From the NCBI RefSeq assembly GCF_008086115.1, contig NZ_VSIY01000005.1, forward strand, positions 124,001 to 188,000: DNA of 64,000 bases. The letters are read 5' to 3'. This document shows, one piece after another, positions 28,261 to 36,276 of this stretch. Position 1 is the first letter of the stretch, and each line of letters starts with the position of its first letter. This stretch comes from Maritimibacter fusiformis. GTDB taxonomy: Bacteria; Pseudomonadota; Alphaproteobacteria; Rhodobacterales; Rhodobacteraceae. Below the pieces are notes generated by a model. The model saw only the letters and a list, made by a program, of their open reading frames with translations. It did no database searches and had not been told where the DNA came from. The translations under genes and the position numbers were made by a program.

Positions 28261-29066
28261 CCCAGAACCACCTTGCGCAGCATGTTGAGCGCGACCAGCG
28301 TGAGAAACCCGCCAAACGCCCGTTTCAGCGGCTTGGGGTCAAGCGCATGCGCCAGCCTTACCCCCAGCGGCGCAGTGATCAGCGTCATCGCGATGACGAC
28401 CGCGAAGGCCGGCAGGTTGACCGCGCCGATGGTATAGGGCGGCGCGGTCTCGACCGGCAGCATCAGGAACCCGATCACCGAGGGCACAGCGATGATCACG
28501 CCGAACCCCGCCGCCGTGGCCACCGCGCGGTGGATCGGCACCGAATGCAGCGTCATGATCGGCACCCCGAAACTGCCGCCGCCGATCCCCATCAGCACCG
28601 ACAGGAACCCGACCGCGGGCGACATGAGCGCGCGCTTGATCCCGCCGGGCATCGCGTCGGCCAGCCGCCAGTCACTGCGCCCGACCAGCAGGTAAAGCCC
28701 GACCAGCAGCGCCAGCGCGCCAAAGATCGCCTGCAGCACCGACGAGCGCAACGAGGCCGCCACCAGCACACCGATGGCCGCGCCGATCACGATTCCCGGC
28801 GCCCAGGTTTTCAGAATGCCCCAGTCGACCGCCCCCTTGCGATGATGCGACAGGACCGAGCGCACCGAGGTCACGATGATCGTGGCCAGCGACGTGGCCA
28901 GGCAGACCTGCATGAGCTGGTCTGACCCGAACCCGAGCGCGGTGAAGGCATAGAAAAACGCCGGCACCAGGATGATCCCGCCGCCGACCCCCAGAAGCCC
29001 CGCGACCACCCCCGCGAAGGCGCCGATGCCCGCCAGCATCAGGCCCATCCAGATCAGCATCGTCAT
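28257..29066 (-). CDS. TauE/SafE (TSUP) family sulfite/anion exporter-like permease
   Basis: Inner-membrane permease of the TSUP family, whose members export sulfite, sulfoacetate or other organosulfur anions. The 269-residue product has about eight hydrophobic segments in two halves, with the family motifs GVGGGIILVPAFFYAF (first half, about residues 24-39) and GIGGGSFGVPIMTL (second half, about 165-178). The start at 29066 is preceded by AGGGGC; an ATG at 29150 would add 28 non-hydrophobic residues. Its stop overlaps that of sufE. Substrate is not known. Confidence 0.87.
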   Translation of the reverse strand: MTMLIWMGLMLAGIGAFAGVVAGLLGVGGGIILVPAFFYAFTALGFGSDQLMQVCLATSLATIIVTSVRSVLSHHRKGAVDWGILKTWAPGIVIGAAIGVLVAASLRSSVLQAIFGALALLVGLYLLVGRSDWRLADAMPGGIKRALMSPAVGFLSVLMGIGGGSFGVPIMTLHSVPIHRAVATAAGFGVIIAVPSVIGFLMLPVETAPPYTIGAVNLPAFAVVIAMTLITAPLGVRLAHALDPKPLKRAFGGFLTLVALNMLRKVVLG

Positions 29067-29222
29067 GTCCAAGCCCCTGCCCTCCCGGCGCGTGTCGGCC
29101 TCGAATAGCGCAGGCCCCGGCGCTTGACCAGACGGACTAGCCAAGGACACGCGCCCGGTTTATAGCGTCGGGCGTGGCCGATGCGAACAGGGCCGCGTCC
29201 AGGTCAACACCAGCAGCCGGAT

Positions 29223-30419
29223 ATGCCGATGCCGCCGTCGCTCTTGCGAACTGCCGTGATCCTTGCCCTTCTGTCGATGGTGGGCCCGTTCGCGATCGAC
29301 ATGTTCCTGCCCGCGATGCCGCAGATCGCGGCGGATTTCGCGGTGCCCGAGACTGCGGTGCAGAACACCATCACCTTCTATTTCCTCGCCTTCGGCGTGG
29401 CGCAACTTATCTATGGTCCCTGGGCCGACATGGCCGGGCGCAAGCGGCCGATCTATGTCGGGCTGATCATCTTCGCCATCGGCTCGGCCGCGGCCAGCGT
29501 GGCCGGCAGCATCGAGACGCTCATCGCCGCGCGTTTCGTGCAGGGGCTGGGCGGGGCGGCGGTGATGGTGGTGCCGCGCGCGATCATCCGCGACATGTAT
29601 ACCGGGCCCGAGGCGACGCGGCTGATGGCGCTGATCATGCTGGTGATCTCGGTCTCGCCGATGCTGGCACCGCTCGCCGGCGCGGGCGTGGTGGCGCTGG
29701 GCGGCTGGCGCGCGGTGTTCGCGGTCCTGACAGGCGCTGCGCTCCTTTGCCTGTCGCTGGCGGCGCTGGCCCAGCCCGAGACGCTGCACCCCGACAAGCG
29801 CGTGCCGGTCAACCTGCGCGCGCTCATGGCCGGGGCCAGGGTGCTGTTTCGCGCGCCGGTCTTTCTTGGCCTGACCTTCATCGGCGCCTTCGGGATGGCC
29901 AGTTTCTTTGTCTTCATCAGCTTCGCCCCGTTCGTCTATGTCGAGGAGTTCGGCCTCACCCCGACCGGCTTTTCGCTCTATTTCGCGGTGAACGCGCTGG
30001 GGTTTTTCGGCGCCTCGCAACTCGCCGGTCCTCTCAGCACGCGGTTCGGACCGCAAAGGGTCATGCTCTGGGGCACGATCGGCTTCGCCGGCTTCACCGG
30101 CCTGCTGCTGGTTTTCGCCTTCGCCGGGTTGGCGGGACTCGCGGTGATCACCGCGTGTCTCTTTTTCGGCAATGCCTTCATGGGGTTGGTCATTCCGACG
30201 TCGATGGTGATCGCGCTCGACGATCACGGCGACATCGCCGGGCTGGCCTCATCTCTGGGCGGCACGCTGCAGATGCTGGTCGGCGGGGTGATGGTGGTGA
30301 TCGCCGGGCCGTTCTTTGATGGGACCGCCCAGCCGATGATCGCGATGATCGCGATCTGCGCCTGGGTCGCGCTGGGCCTGGCGTTGATCACCCTGCGCCG
30401 GGTGCCGTCGCCCGCCTGA
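29223..30419 (+). CDS. Bcr/CflA-type MFS multidrug efflux transporter
   Basis: Twelve-helix major facilitator pump of the Bcr/CflA drug-resistance group. The family pattern is clear: SMVGPFAIDMFLPAMPQIAADF in the first helix region, the motif between helices 2 and 3 GPWADMAGRKRPIY (about residues 60-73), and the helix 4-5 motif ARFVQGLGGAAVMVVPRAIIRDMY. The start at 29223 is chosen by the usual short N-terminus; the frame is open to an ATG at 29181. It is divergent from the TSUP gene and convergent with dusA. Specific drug substrates cannot be inferred. Confidence 0.87.
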   Translation: MPMPPSLLRTAVILALLSMVGPFAIDMFLPAMPQIAADFAVPETAVQNTITFYFLAFGVAQLIYGPWADMAGRKRPIYVGLIIFAIGSAAASVAGSIETLIAARFVQGLGGAAVMVVPRAIIRDMYTGPEATRLMALIMLVISVSPMLAPLAGAGVVALGGWRAVFAVLTGAALLCLSLAALAQPETLHPDKRVPVNLRALMAGARVLFRAPVFLGLTFIGAFGMASFFVFISFAPFVYVEEFGLTPTGFSLYFAVNALGFFGASQLAGPLSTRFGPQRVMLWGTIGFAGFTGLLLVFAFAGLAGLAVITACLFFGNAFMGLVIPTSMVIALDDHGDIAGLASSLGGTLQMLVGGVMVVIAGPFFDGTAQPMIAMIAICAWVALGLALITLRRVPSPA

Positions 30420-30433
30420 CCGGAAGCGCTTCG

Positions 30434-31432
30434 TCAGGCGAGAACCCTCAGCGCCTCCTCCAGCAGCCGGAAATCCGCGCCGGGCCGGTGCGCCCCTTCG
30501 GACAGCACCCGCTTCCAGTGCCGCGCGCCGGGTTGCCCCGCGAACAGCCCCAGCATATGCTGGGTGATCTGGGCCAGCTTGCCGCCCGAGGCCAGATGCG
30601 CCGCGATATAGGGCTCCATCGCCAGCACCACCGCGCGCGGATCGCTCACTGGGTCGGGCACGCCGAAAATCTCGCTGTCGGTCCGCATCAGGATCTCGGC
30701 GGGCTTGTGATAGGCCGCGCGCCCCACCATCACCCCGTCCATCCCGGCGGCGAGATGTGCGCGGGCTTCATCAAGCGAGCCGATACCGCCGTTCACTGAC
30801 AGGTGCAGGTCGGGAAACTCCGCCTTCATCCGGTAGACCAACGGGTAGTCGAGCGGCGGCACCTCGCGGTTTTCCTTGGGGCTGAGCCCCTTGAGCCAGG
30901 CCTTGCGCGCATGGATCGCCACCCGGCGCACCCCAGCGGCACGGATCGTGTCGAGAAACGCGGGCAACACCGCCTCCGGCTCCTGATCGTCCACCCCGAT
31001 CCGGCATTTCACCGTGACCTCGGTGCCGCCCGCTGCCTCGATCATCGCGCGCACGCAGTCCGCGACCAGTTCAGGCGATTTCATCAGGACCGCGCCGAAG
31101 GTGCCCGATTGCACCCGGTCCGAGGGACAGCCGACGTTGAGATTGACCTCGTCATAGCCGCGCGCCACGCAGATCCGCGTCGCCTCGGCCAGCTCCGCCG
31201 GGTCGGACCCGCCCAGTTGCACCGCCACCGGGTGCTCCTCGGGCGCGAAGTCGAGCAGATGCACGGCACCCCCCCGCACCAGCGCCGGCGCCGTGACCAT
31301 CTCGGTATAGAGCAACGCCTCGCGGCTCATCAACCGGTGCAGATAGCGACAGTGCCGGTCGGTCCAATCCATCATGGGTGCCACGGAAAGCCGCGAAAAA
31401 CCGCAAGTATATGATTTTGCTTCACTAATCAT
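30434..31432 (-). CDS. dusA: tRNA-dihydrouridine(20/20a) synthase DusA
   Basis: FMN enzyme that reduces uridines 20/20a in the D-loop of tRNA. The 332-residue product has the core motif SVAPMMDWTDRHCRYLHRL (residues 16-34), LNVGCPSDRVQSGTFGAVLM with the catalytic Cys, VKCRIG, IHARKAWLKGLSPKENR (DusA-specific region) and SVNGGIGS. The first 14 codons (MISEAKSYTCGFSR) and the ribosome-binding site GGTGAG lie inside the inserted island; the native start is still present at 41996. DusA has therefore been rebuilt with an island-encoded N-terminus and should be functional. Confidence 0.96.
   Translation of the reverse strand: MISEAKSYTCGFSRLSVAPMMDWTDRHCRYLHRLMSREALLYTEMVTAPALVRGGAVHLLDFAPEEHPVAVQLGGSDPAELAEATRICVARGYDEVNLNVGCPSDRVQSGTFGAVLMKSPELVADCVRAMIEAAGGTEVTVKCRIGVDDQEPEAVLPAFLDTIRAAGVRRVAIHARKAWLKGLSPKENREVPPLDYPLVYRMKAEFPDLHLSVNGGIGSLDEARAHLAAGMDGVMVGRAAYHKPAEILMRTDSEIFGVPDPVSDPRAVVLAMEPYIAAHLASGGKLAQITQHMLGLFAGQPGARHWKRVLSEGAHRPGADFRLLEEALRVLA
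31361..31387. other. attL: left direct repeat of the dusA island
   Basis: 27-bp sequence matching 41922-41948 with three mismatches (positions 6, 19 and 22 of the repeat). It contains the perfect core ATCCATCATGGG and encodes, on the minus strand, SVAPMMDWT of DusA. The match extends four bases further left with one mismatch. Confidence 0.85.
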
Positions 31433-31651
31433 CTCTCACCCGTCAACTTCTCAGCTTCAAAACCACTCCATTCCGGCGGGTTATGCCTTATCTTGCCGGG
31501 TTTCGCGAGCCGTGTTGCTACGGCGTAGCAACTCACGACGCCACCCGTCCAAGCGGTCGAGAGGCCCTCCAGCGCCGTCAGAGCGTCCCGATTTCCGGGG
31601 TTCTGACCTCGGACCAACCTTCTGTCTACAATCGACCAAGGAAGTCCAACC
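31433..31651. promoter_or_regulatory. Island left-end control region with inverted TGCTACG motif
   Basis: Region between the rebuilt dusA start and the integrase remnant; it must carry the present dusA promoter. GTTGCTAC (31514-31521) and GTAGCAAC (31525-31532) form a perfect 8-bp inverted repeat with a 3-bp spacer. The embedded TGCTACG motif recurs twice at the right end of the island, so this is a candidate arm-type integrase site or operator. Confidence 0.5.
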
Positions 31652-32036
31652 ATGACCGCAAACATCATCCAGTTCCCCGGCAAGCGAGTGGCCGCACCGC
31701 TCCCCGCTCCTCAAAATGAAAAAGTGCGTGATGACAGTGCACCGACGAAGAACCCGCCGAGGGGGGGTTCGAAGGCGCGATCAGATGGTCGCCGCATGAA
31801 CAACCCCAAATCTCGCAGTGTCGAACCCAACATTCAAGAGATTCCTGGCGCGAATGGCGGATGCTCCTATCGCGCCCAGATCCGCAAGACCGTTCAGGGG
31901 GAAAGCGTCAGCTTCACCAAGACCTTCTCCAAGCTTGCCATGGCGAGGAAATGGAAGAAGCGGAAGCTTGCCGAAATCGAGCTCGATGGCGTTCAAACGG
32001 TTTCAAAAAAGGGTGATACGGTAGCCGATGCGATCA
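31652..32036 (+). pseudogene. N-terminal remnant of a phage-type integrase
   Basis: The first about 128 codons of the frame starting MTANIIQFPGKRV resemble the N-terminal arm-binding/SAM-like part of phage integrases: YRAQIRKTVQGESVSFTKTF..KWKKRKLAEIELDGV is the usual pattern of a basic motif followed by a helix ending in a D-G. The homologous reading stops near KGDTVADAI at about 32035. Beyond it the frame only mirrors the opposite-strand gene at 32034-32258. The core-binding and catalytic domains are absent. Its place next to attL is where the original dusA-specific integrase gene would be. AAGGAAG precedes the ATG. Confidence 0.65.
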
Positions 32037-32258
32037 CAGCTCCCGTTCCAGAACGGCCGACAGAAGGTCGATATCCGTGTCGTCGTGGCGCGAGAGGCCT
32101 GCGCTGGCGCGCATCGTCTCCAGGGTGCGGCGCAGGGTGCCGCGCTCGATCGCGTCGACGGAGACCTCGTTGGTCGGGAAGTTCTCGATGAAGCCTCGGG
32201 TCGTCCCGATCAGCAGGGAACACAGCTCATCGAGGGGCATCTGGTAATAGGTCTGCAT
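32034..32258 (-). CDS. Small acidic protein of unknown function (74 residues)
   Basis: Starts MQTYYQMPLDELCSLLIGT and ends LSAVLEREL. It has a very good Shine-Dalgarno, GGAGGAAGAC, right before the ATG at 32258, and a helical, acidic composition. No family recognised. It lies downstream of the 138-residue gene on the same strand (74 bp apart) and its stop touches the integrase truncation point at about 32035. The two small genes could be an operon. Confidence 0.7.
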   Translation of the reverse strand: MQTYYQMPLDELCSLLIGTTRGFIENFPTNEVSVDAIERGTLRRTLETMRASAGLSRHDDTDIDLLSAVLEREL

Positions 32259-32332
32259 GTCTTCCTCCAGAAGAGTCGGTCGCGGCTGAATTGCCACGCC
32301 TTCAAGCAGTCGGCCCTCGCGGGCCGACCGGT

Positions 32333-32749
32333 TCATGCAGCCGAGAGGTCGAAGATCTCGGGCAGGATGACATCGCACCCGGGATCCAGATCGGAGATCG
32401 CGACGAGGAGGTCGTAGAGATGATCGGCCTCGAGGCAGATCTCCTCAACACGAGGATCGAGCGGGTCGATCATAGCGAAGCGGGCGGTTTCCTCGGTCTC
32501 CGGCTCCCCGACGAGATCGAGGGAGACGAGCCGATGCAGCCAGACCAGCTCCTGCCGGAGCGACCTCGTAAGAGACCGGCTCTCGGATATTTGCGACATT
32601 AGCCGAAGGCAGCGACGGTGCGCGGCTGGACCGCCGAGCAGTGCGGCGGCGTTGAGCATCGCCGACCCATGCTTGTTGAACAAAGCGGCCGCGATAAGTG
32701 CGGAAAGATCACGGCACTGGATGACAGATTCGGCGGGGGCGTTGAACAT
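32333..32749 (-). CDS. Hypothetical protein (138 residues)
   Basis: Begins MFNAPAESVIQCRDLSALIAAALFNKHG; the ATG at 32749 has AGGAG six bases upstream. The protein is helical and acidic, with RSLRQELVWLHRLVSLDLVGEPETEETARFAMIDPLDPRV in the middle and an acidic C-terminus (LDPGCDVILPEIFDLSAA). No domain recognised. The frame is open upstream to 33013, but that part looks non-coding. It is the upstream partner of the 74-residue gene. Both are typical of uncharacterised cargo on alphaproteobacterial islands. Confidence 0.65.
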   Translation of the reverse strand: MFNAPAESVIQCRDLSALIAAALFNKHGSAMLNAAALLGGPAAHRRCLRLMSQISESRSLTRSLRQELVWLHRLVSLDLVGEPETEETARFAMIDPLDPRVEEICLEADHLYDLLVAISDLDPGCDVILPEIFDLSAA

Positions 32750-33253
32750 AAGGGGCTCCTGTGGAAGTCGACGCCGTTCGTGGCAGTCAAGACCCCGAGA
32801 AATCTCCTTTCCGTATCGGGGTGATTGGCCGGCGCTTCCGTAGCAGCAGGAGGAGTTGCCGCCGGCGTGGTTGACTTCGTCGATCGCGAGGCGCCGTGTT
32901 TCCGCTGCCGCGCTCTCGTCACGAGGAGCGCGGCAAACGGAATGACGGCGTCCATCCCTTCTCTTCGCCGCTGTGTTGAAGCGGTTCCGAACGTGGAATT
33001 GTGAAATTCGCAATCTTGGTCCGGATGTTGCGGCACGGTGCGGCAGGGGATGGAAAATGTTGAGAATGGCAACATTCCACCGAATGCGGGTGAAAAGGAC
33101 CCGTCTTCAATTGAACCGGAAAAATGCAGATATCACGGTGTTTTGCGGCGGTGAGCGGCGGCGAACCTACAACTGCCGGTCAGAGGCCAGCATCATCATG
33201 TCCGCATGTCGATGGCCACTCGGTAGCCTCGACCGAGGCTGTGTTCATGGCGT
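32750..33253. other. Gene-free stretch with a perfect 7-bp inverted repeat
   Basis: About 500 bp with no credible gene on either strand; short frames lack ribosome-binding sites. At 33056-33076 AATGTTG and CAACATT form an inverted repeat with a 7-bp spacer, suitable for a dimeric repressor. Local composition is less GC-rich than the chromosome. It may be the promoter region for the small genes to the left. Confidence 0.5.
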
Positions 33254-33622
33254 CTACCACCCTCGAGATTGCCGCGAGGCGCTGGTGAGCGGACAGCGTG
33301 CGCCCTTCACCCTGAACGAAATCGACCAGACGTCTCGCCCCTCCGGCTTCAGCGTCCACCCCAACGCCTGCAAGGATCTCTCGGCCGTCGCCCGCAGTTT
33401 TCGACGTGTCTGCCGCTCCGTGACATGCGGCACGACATACGCGATCTCGTGGTCTTCGCAGCCGTGATGCCGCTGAATCTCGAGGCGGACGAGAATGCCG
33501 GGAGTCCGGGCCGCGAGCCAGATGGCCACTGCGAGCGCGTCCGCTTCGAGCTGCTTCCCCGCCGCCCGGGTCCTTTCCATGGCAGCAAGCGTTTCGGGAG
33601 ACCTCGGAGGGTAATCGTGCAT
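33254..33622 (-). CDS. Hypothetical protein (122 residues)
   Basis: Starts MHDYPPRSPETLAAMERTRAAGKQLEADALAVAIWLAART. The ATG at 33622 has AGGGA about ten bases upstream. The N-terminal third is helical, the middle is basic and beta-like (GILVRLEIQRHHGCEDHEIAYVVPHVTERQTRRKLRATAER), and WSISF near the end suggests a small nucleic-acid-related fold, but no family is recognised. It follows the recombinase at 33778 on the same strand after 155 bp. Confidence 0.55.
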   Translation of the reverse strand: MHDYPPRSPETLAAMERTRAAGKQLEADALAVAIWLAARTPGILVRLEIQRHHGCEDHEIAYVVPHVTERQTRRKLRATAERSLQALGWTLKPEGRDVWSISFRVKGARCPLTSASRQSRGW

Positions 33623-33777
33623 CAGTTCATCCCTGATTTTTCATGCCTGGTTCCCGGTGACAGGGTCGCCCGGACGGAACCGGCAACGCACGCCGTCCTT
33701 TCGATGTCCCTTTCGGGTTCTCCTTCGCAGGCGACACTTTCGGGCCCCCGCTGGCCAGACCTTCCCGCGACACGCCA

Positions 33778-35184
33778 CTACAGGCGCAAGGTCGTGGGGG
33801 CCGACCTCAGTCCGGCGATGTGTGCGCCATGCTCGCGTGCGGCTCTCATCCCCTGCGCGTGATCGTAGCTGTCCATGGTCGTGGCGGCGCTCTTGTGCCC
33901 CAGCAGTGCAGGCGCCAGGTATCCCCCGCTCTGAATCTCCTCGGAGGCTTCGGTTGCGACGTTGTCCCGGACGCGGTGGATGCCCACGCGCACGCCGAGA
34001 TGCTTGCAGGTCAGATCGCCGACCAGACGGCCGAGTTGCGGCGAGGTGATGGCCGCCCCCATGTCGACCATGCTCGGAAAGAGTGCCGGCCCGTCATCGA
34101 AGAGCGGCCGGAAACTCCGCTGGTAGTCGTCGAGAGCCGACCACAGCACGGGGTTGATCAAGACCTTGTCATAGCCCGCGAACCGCTTCTTCGCCTCACG
34201 CATTTTCAGCATGCGCCCGGGCAGCACGACATGGACGTAGGGTTTCTCGAGGAGCACGACGGTCGTGCCGAAGGCGAGGTGCGAAAGGGCCCGTGCCCGC
34301 TGCGGCAGGGCTGCGGCAAAGGACAACAGCAGGCCGTTGCGGAAGTCGCGTGCGACATGCAGACCGCGAGGGCCATTCTCCCGTGCAGCGTCCATGAGAT
34401 CGACGCCGAGATCGAAAATCGTCGATGCGCCGACGATCTGCGCGCCGGTCTTCGTCGGTCGGCCGGCGACCTTGGCGAGGGCATCATGCCGCGCGATGAC
34501 ATGCTCACATCCCGTGCTATGGAAGCTTGGATCCGCTACGACGCGGAAGCCGGAGAGGATGCGCGACAGATAGTCGGCCACGCTCCGATCCGAGACGCCG
34601 TCAGCCCTCAGGTCGGTCGCGTAGATGTGGAACGAGGTACCTGTTGGCCGCAGCTCTTGACCGAGAACGGCCGACGCGCGACACCATCGCGCCAGGGCAT
34701 GCGCCACAGACTGAACATGGTTCGCGCTCCATTTCTCCGAGTTCGGTCCAGGTTCACTGATCAGTTTCGCGACGAGCTTCCCTTGCCATTCCTGCGGTAG
34801 GGACGAGATGGCGTTCCGGGCCCGCTCGTCGATAGACTTCGCCGCCACCTTCGGGGTGCAACGGCTCTGCCGCAGAATCTTTCCGATCATACCGGCGATT
34901 GGAGCGCCCCAGAGGAGAGGGGCGCCGATCTGGATGTAGGCGAGCTCGGCAGCCGCGTATTGCTCGCCGAGACGCGCGCAGAGCGCCTCCAGATAGCCGG
35001 ATACCTCCGTGTGGTCGGGCGCGGGCATGGGCCAGGCCACGTGGCCGCGCCATTTCGCAAAGCCATGCACCGAGCGGAGAACGGGCGTAGGATCGACGCA
35101 CGGTCGGTCCCAGCCGAAGGCCTCGCGGAATTCCTCGGGAGAGCTCGGTCCAGAGCCTGCCTCGTTATGGCGCCGAGTGCACAT
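33778..35184 (-). CDS. Tyrosine recombinase/site-specific integrase
   Basis: 468-residue integrase-family protein. The C-terminal catalytic domain shows the first Arg region LLLSFAAALPQRARALSHLAF (about residues 283-303), HRVRDN matching HxxR (about 398-403), LLGHKSAATTMDSYDH with the GH(K) and the nucleophile Tyr (about 424-439). The N-terminal 230 residues are the DNA-binding part and are longer than in most phage integrases. Its start codon overlaps the stop of a 59-residue ORF, which itself overlaps a second recombinase, so three genes are coupled. It is probably the recombinase of a nested element rather than the dusA-specific integrase. Confidence 0.85.
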   Translation of the reverse strand: MCTRRHNEAGSGPSSPEEFREAFGWDRPCVDPTPVLRSVHGFAKWRGHVAWPMPAPDHTEVSGYLEALCARLGEQYAAAELAYIQIGAPLLWGAPIAGMIGKILRQSRCTPKVAAKSIDERARNAISSLPQEWQGKLVAKLISEPGPNSEKWSANHVQSVAHALARWCRASAVLGQELRPTGTSFHIYATDLRADGVSDRSVADYLSRILSGFRVVADPSFHSTGCEHVIARHDALAKVAGRPTKTGAQIVGASTIFDLGVDLMDAARENGPRGLHVARDFRNGLLLSFAAALPQRARALSHLAFGTTVVLLEKPYVHVVLPGRMLKMREAKKRFAGYDKVLINPVLWSALDDYQRSFRPLFDDGPALFPSMVDMGAAITSPQLGRLVGDLTCKHLGVRVGIHRVRDNVATEASEEIQSGGYLAPALLGHKSAATTMDSYDHAQGMRAAREHGAHIAGLRSAPTTLRL

Positions 35185-35363
35185 CAGAATGCCCTCCGTC
35201 GGGTTCCGTCAGCGGGCCGCTCCAGTGCTGCAGCCTCGAGGTATCTGCCCCATTCTTCCAGAATGGCGTCCTTGGCGACCCAGGAATAGTGTTCTTTGAT
35301 GGCAGCCTGAAGATGGTTGGGCAATTGACCCGCCTTCGGGCTCTCGTTGTACTGGTGTTTCAT
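35184..35363 (-). CDS. Small ORF (59 residues) between two recombinase genes
   Basis: Starts MKHQYNESPKAGQLPNHLQA and ends ADGTRRRAF. AAGGAAAACAGG precedes the ATG at 35363. The start overlaps the upstream recombinase stop by 4 bp (ATGA) and its stop overlaps the downstream recombinase start by 1 bp. The central part YSWVAKDAILEEWGRYLEAAALER is helical. This tight packing strongly supports translation. No family recognised; a recombinase accessory role is inferred from position only. Confidence 0.7.
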   Translation of the reverse strand: MKHQYNESPKAGQLPNHLQAAIKEHYSWVAKDAILEEWGRYLEAAALERPADGTRRRAF

Positions 35364-36172
35364 CCTGTTTTCCTTTTCTCCTTGGTTTTTTCGGGCTGCC
35401 GGGACTTCTGGTCGGCGAGGTATTTGCTCCACCTGTCGAGTGCGAGGTCCTCGTCGATCTCGGCGTAGTGCGCGAGCGTCGTCTCGAGCCGCTTGTGACC
35501 GAGCAGACGCTGGACATCGGGCAGCCGATCCGGATCTTCCCTGAGCCATAGCCAGCCAAGGAAATGCCGGTAGAGATGCGGGTTGATCTTGACGCCCACG
35601 ATCCGTTTCGTGTGCCGGACGAGACGCTCGAGCAAGCCGGCATAGGGTTGCCCTGGCTCGCCCCCTTCTCCCTGTGACGGGAAAAGGAATGGATTTTCGT
35701 CGTCTCCTGCTCGCAGAGCCTTCGGCCGGACCTTCTCGATGAACGATTTCAACCTGGCCGAAGCATGCTCATCGAGCGGTATATGCAGATCCGGATCATC
35801 GCTGTCGCGACCCTTCACCTGCACATTCGGAACAATGATGCGCGCCGTTCCACCCGCCCAGGAAATCCATGACAGACGAATACCGGTGATGTTGGCCCGC
35901 CGCGGTGCCCGCGCCAGGAGAATGTCGCTGGCGATGGCGCACATGACGTCCCGGGCCTCTTCAGGGCCGAGCAGGTCCATTCTCGTCTTGCCGCGGCATT
36001 TCCGTTTCCGTTTGTCGATGATCGAGTTGACCTCGTCGGTCAGGATGTCGCTCAGATCGATCAGCCTTTGCTGGCGGTCACCGATGATCTGCCGCAGCCG
36101 GGCCTTGTTACGACGCGAGATGCCCGTCTCGCCGATCGCATGTTCCTTGATATGCCCGGCGATGGCGTTCAC
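35360..36172 (-). CDS. Tyrosine recombinase, C-terminal part (probably frameshifted from 36277-36969)
   Basis: 270 residues from a GTG at 36172, but the same frame reads sensibly upstream to about 36322 (ending YTDPDVIENVLDALSSGN), overlapping the end of the preceding ORF. The catalytic domain is visible: the first Arg region ITGIRLSWI (about residues 95-103), HLYRHFLGWLWL for HxxRH (about 199-210), LLGHKRLETTLAHYAEID with the Tyr nucleophile. It lacks the N-terminal DNA-binding domain, which appears in the upstream ORF in a different frame. The stop overlaps the 59-residue ORF. No slippery sequence was found, so mutation is the simplest reading. Confidence 0.72.
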   Translation of the reverse strand: MNAIAGHIKEHAIGETGISRRNKARLRQIIGDRQQRLIDLSDILTDEVNSIIDKRKRKCRGKTRMDLLGPEEARDVMCAIASDILLARAPRRANITGIRLSWISWAGGTARIIVPNVQVKGRDSDDPDLHIPLDEHASARLKSFIEKVRPKALRAGDDENPFLFPSQGEGGEPGQPYAGLLERLVRHTKRIVGVKINPHLYRHFLGWLWLREDPDRLPDVQRLLGHKRLETTLAHYAEIDEDLALDRWSKYLADQKSRQPEKTKEKRKTG

Positions 36173-36276
36173 GTCGTCGGCGCTTCGACCGATGTAGTCC
36201 CGCGCCAGCTTCTTCAGTGTCTTCCCGACCGACTCGGCATAGCTGCTCGGGAATTCGTCGTCGGAGTTCCCGGAAC

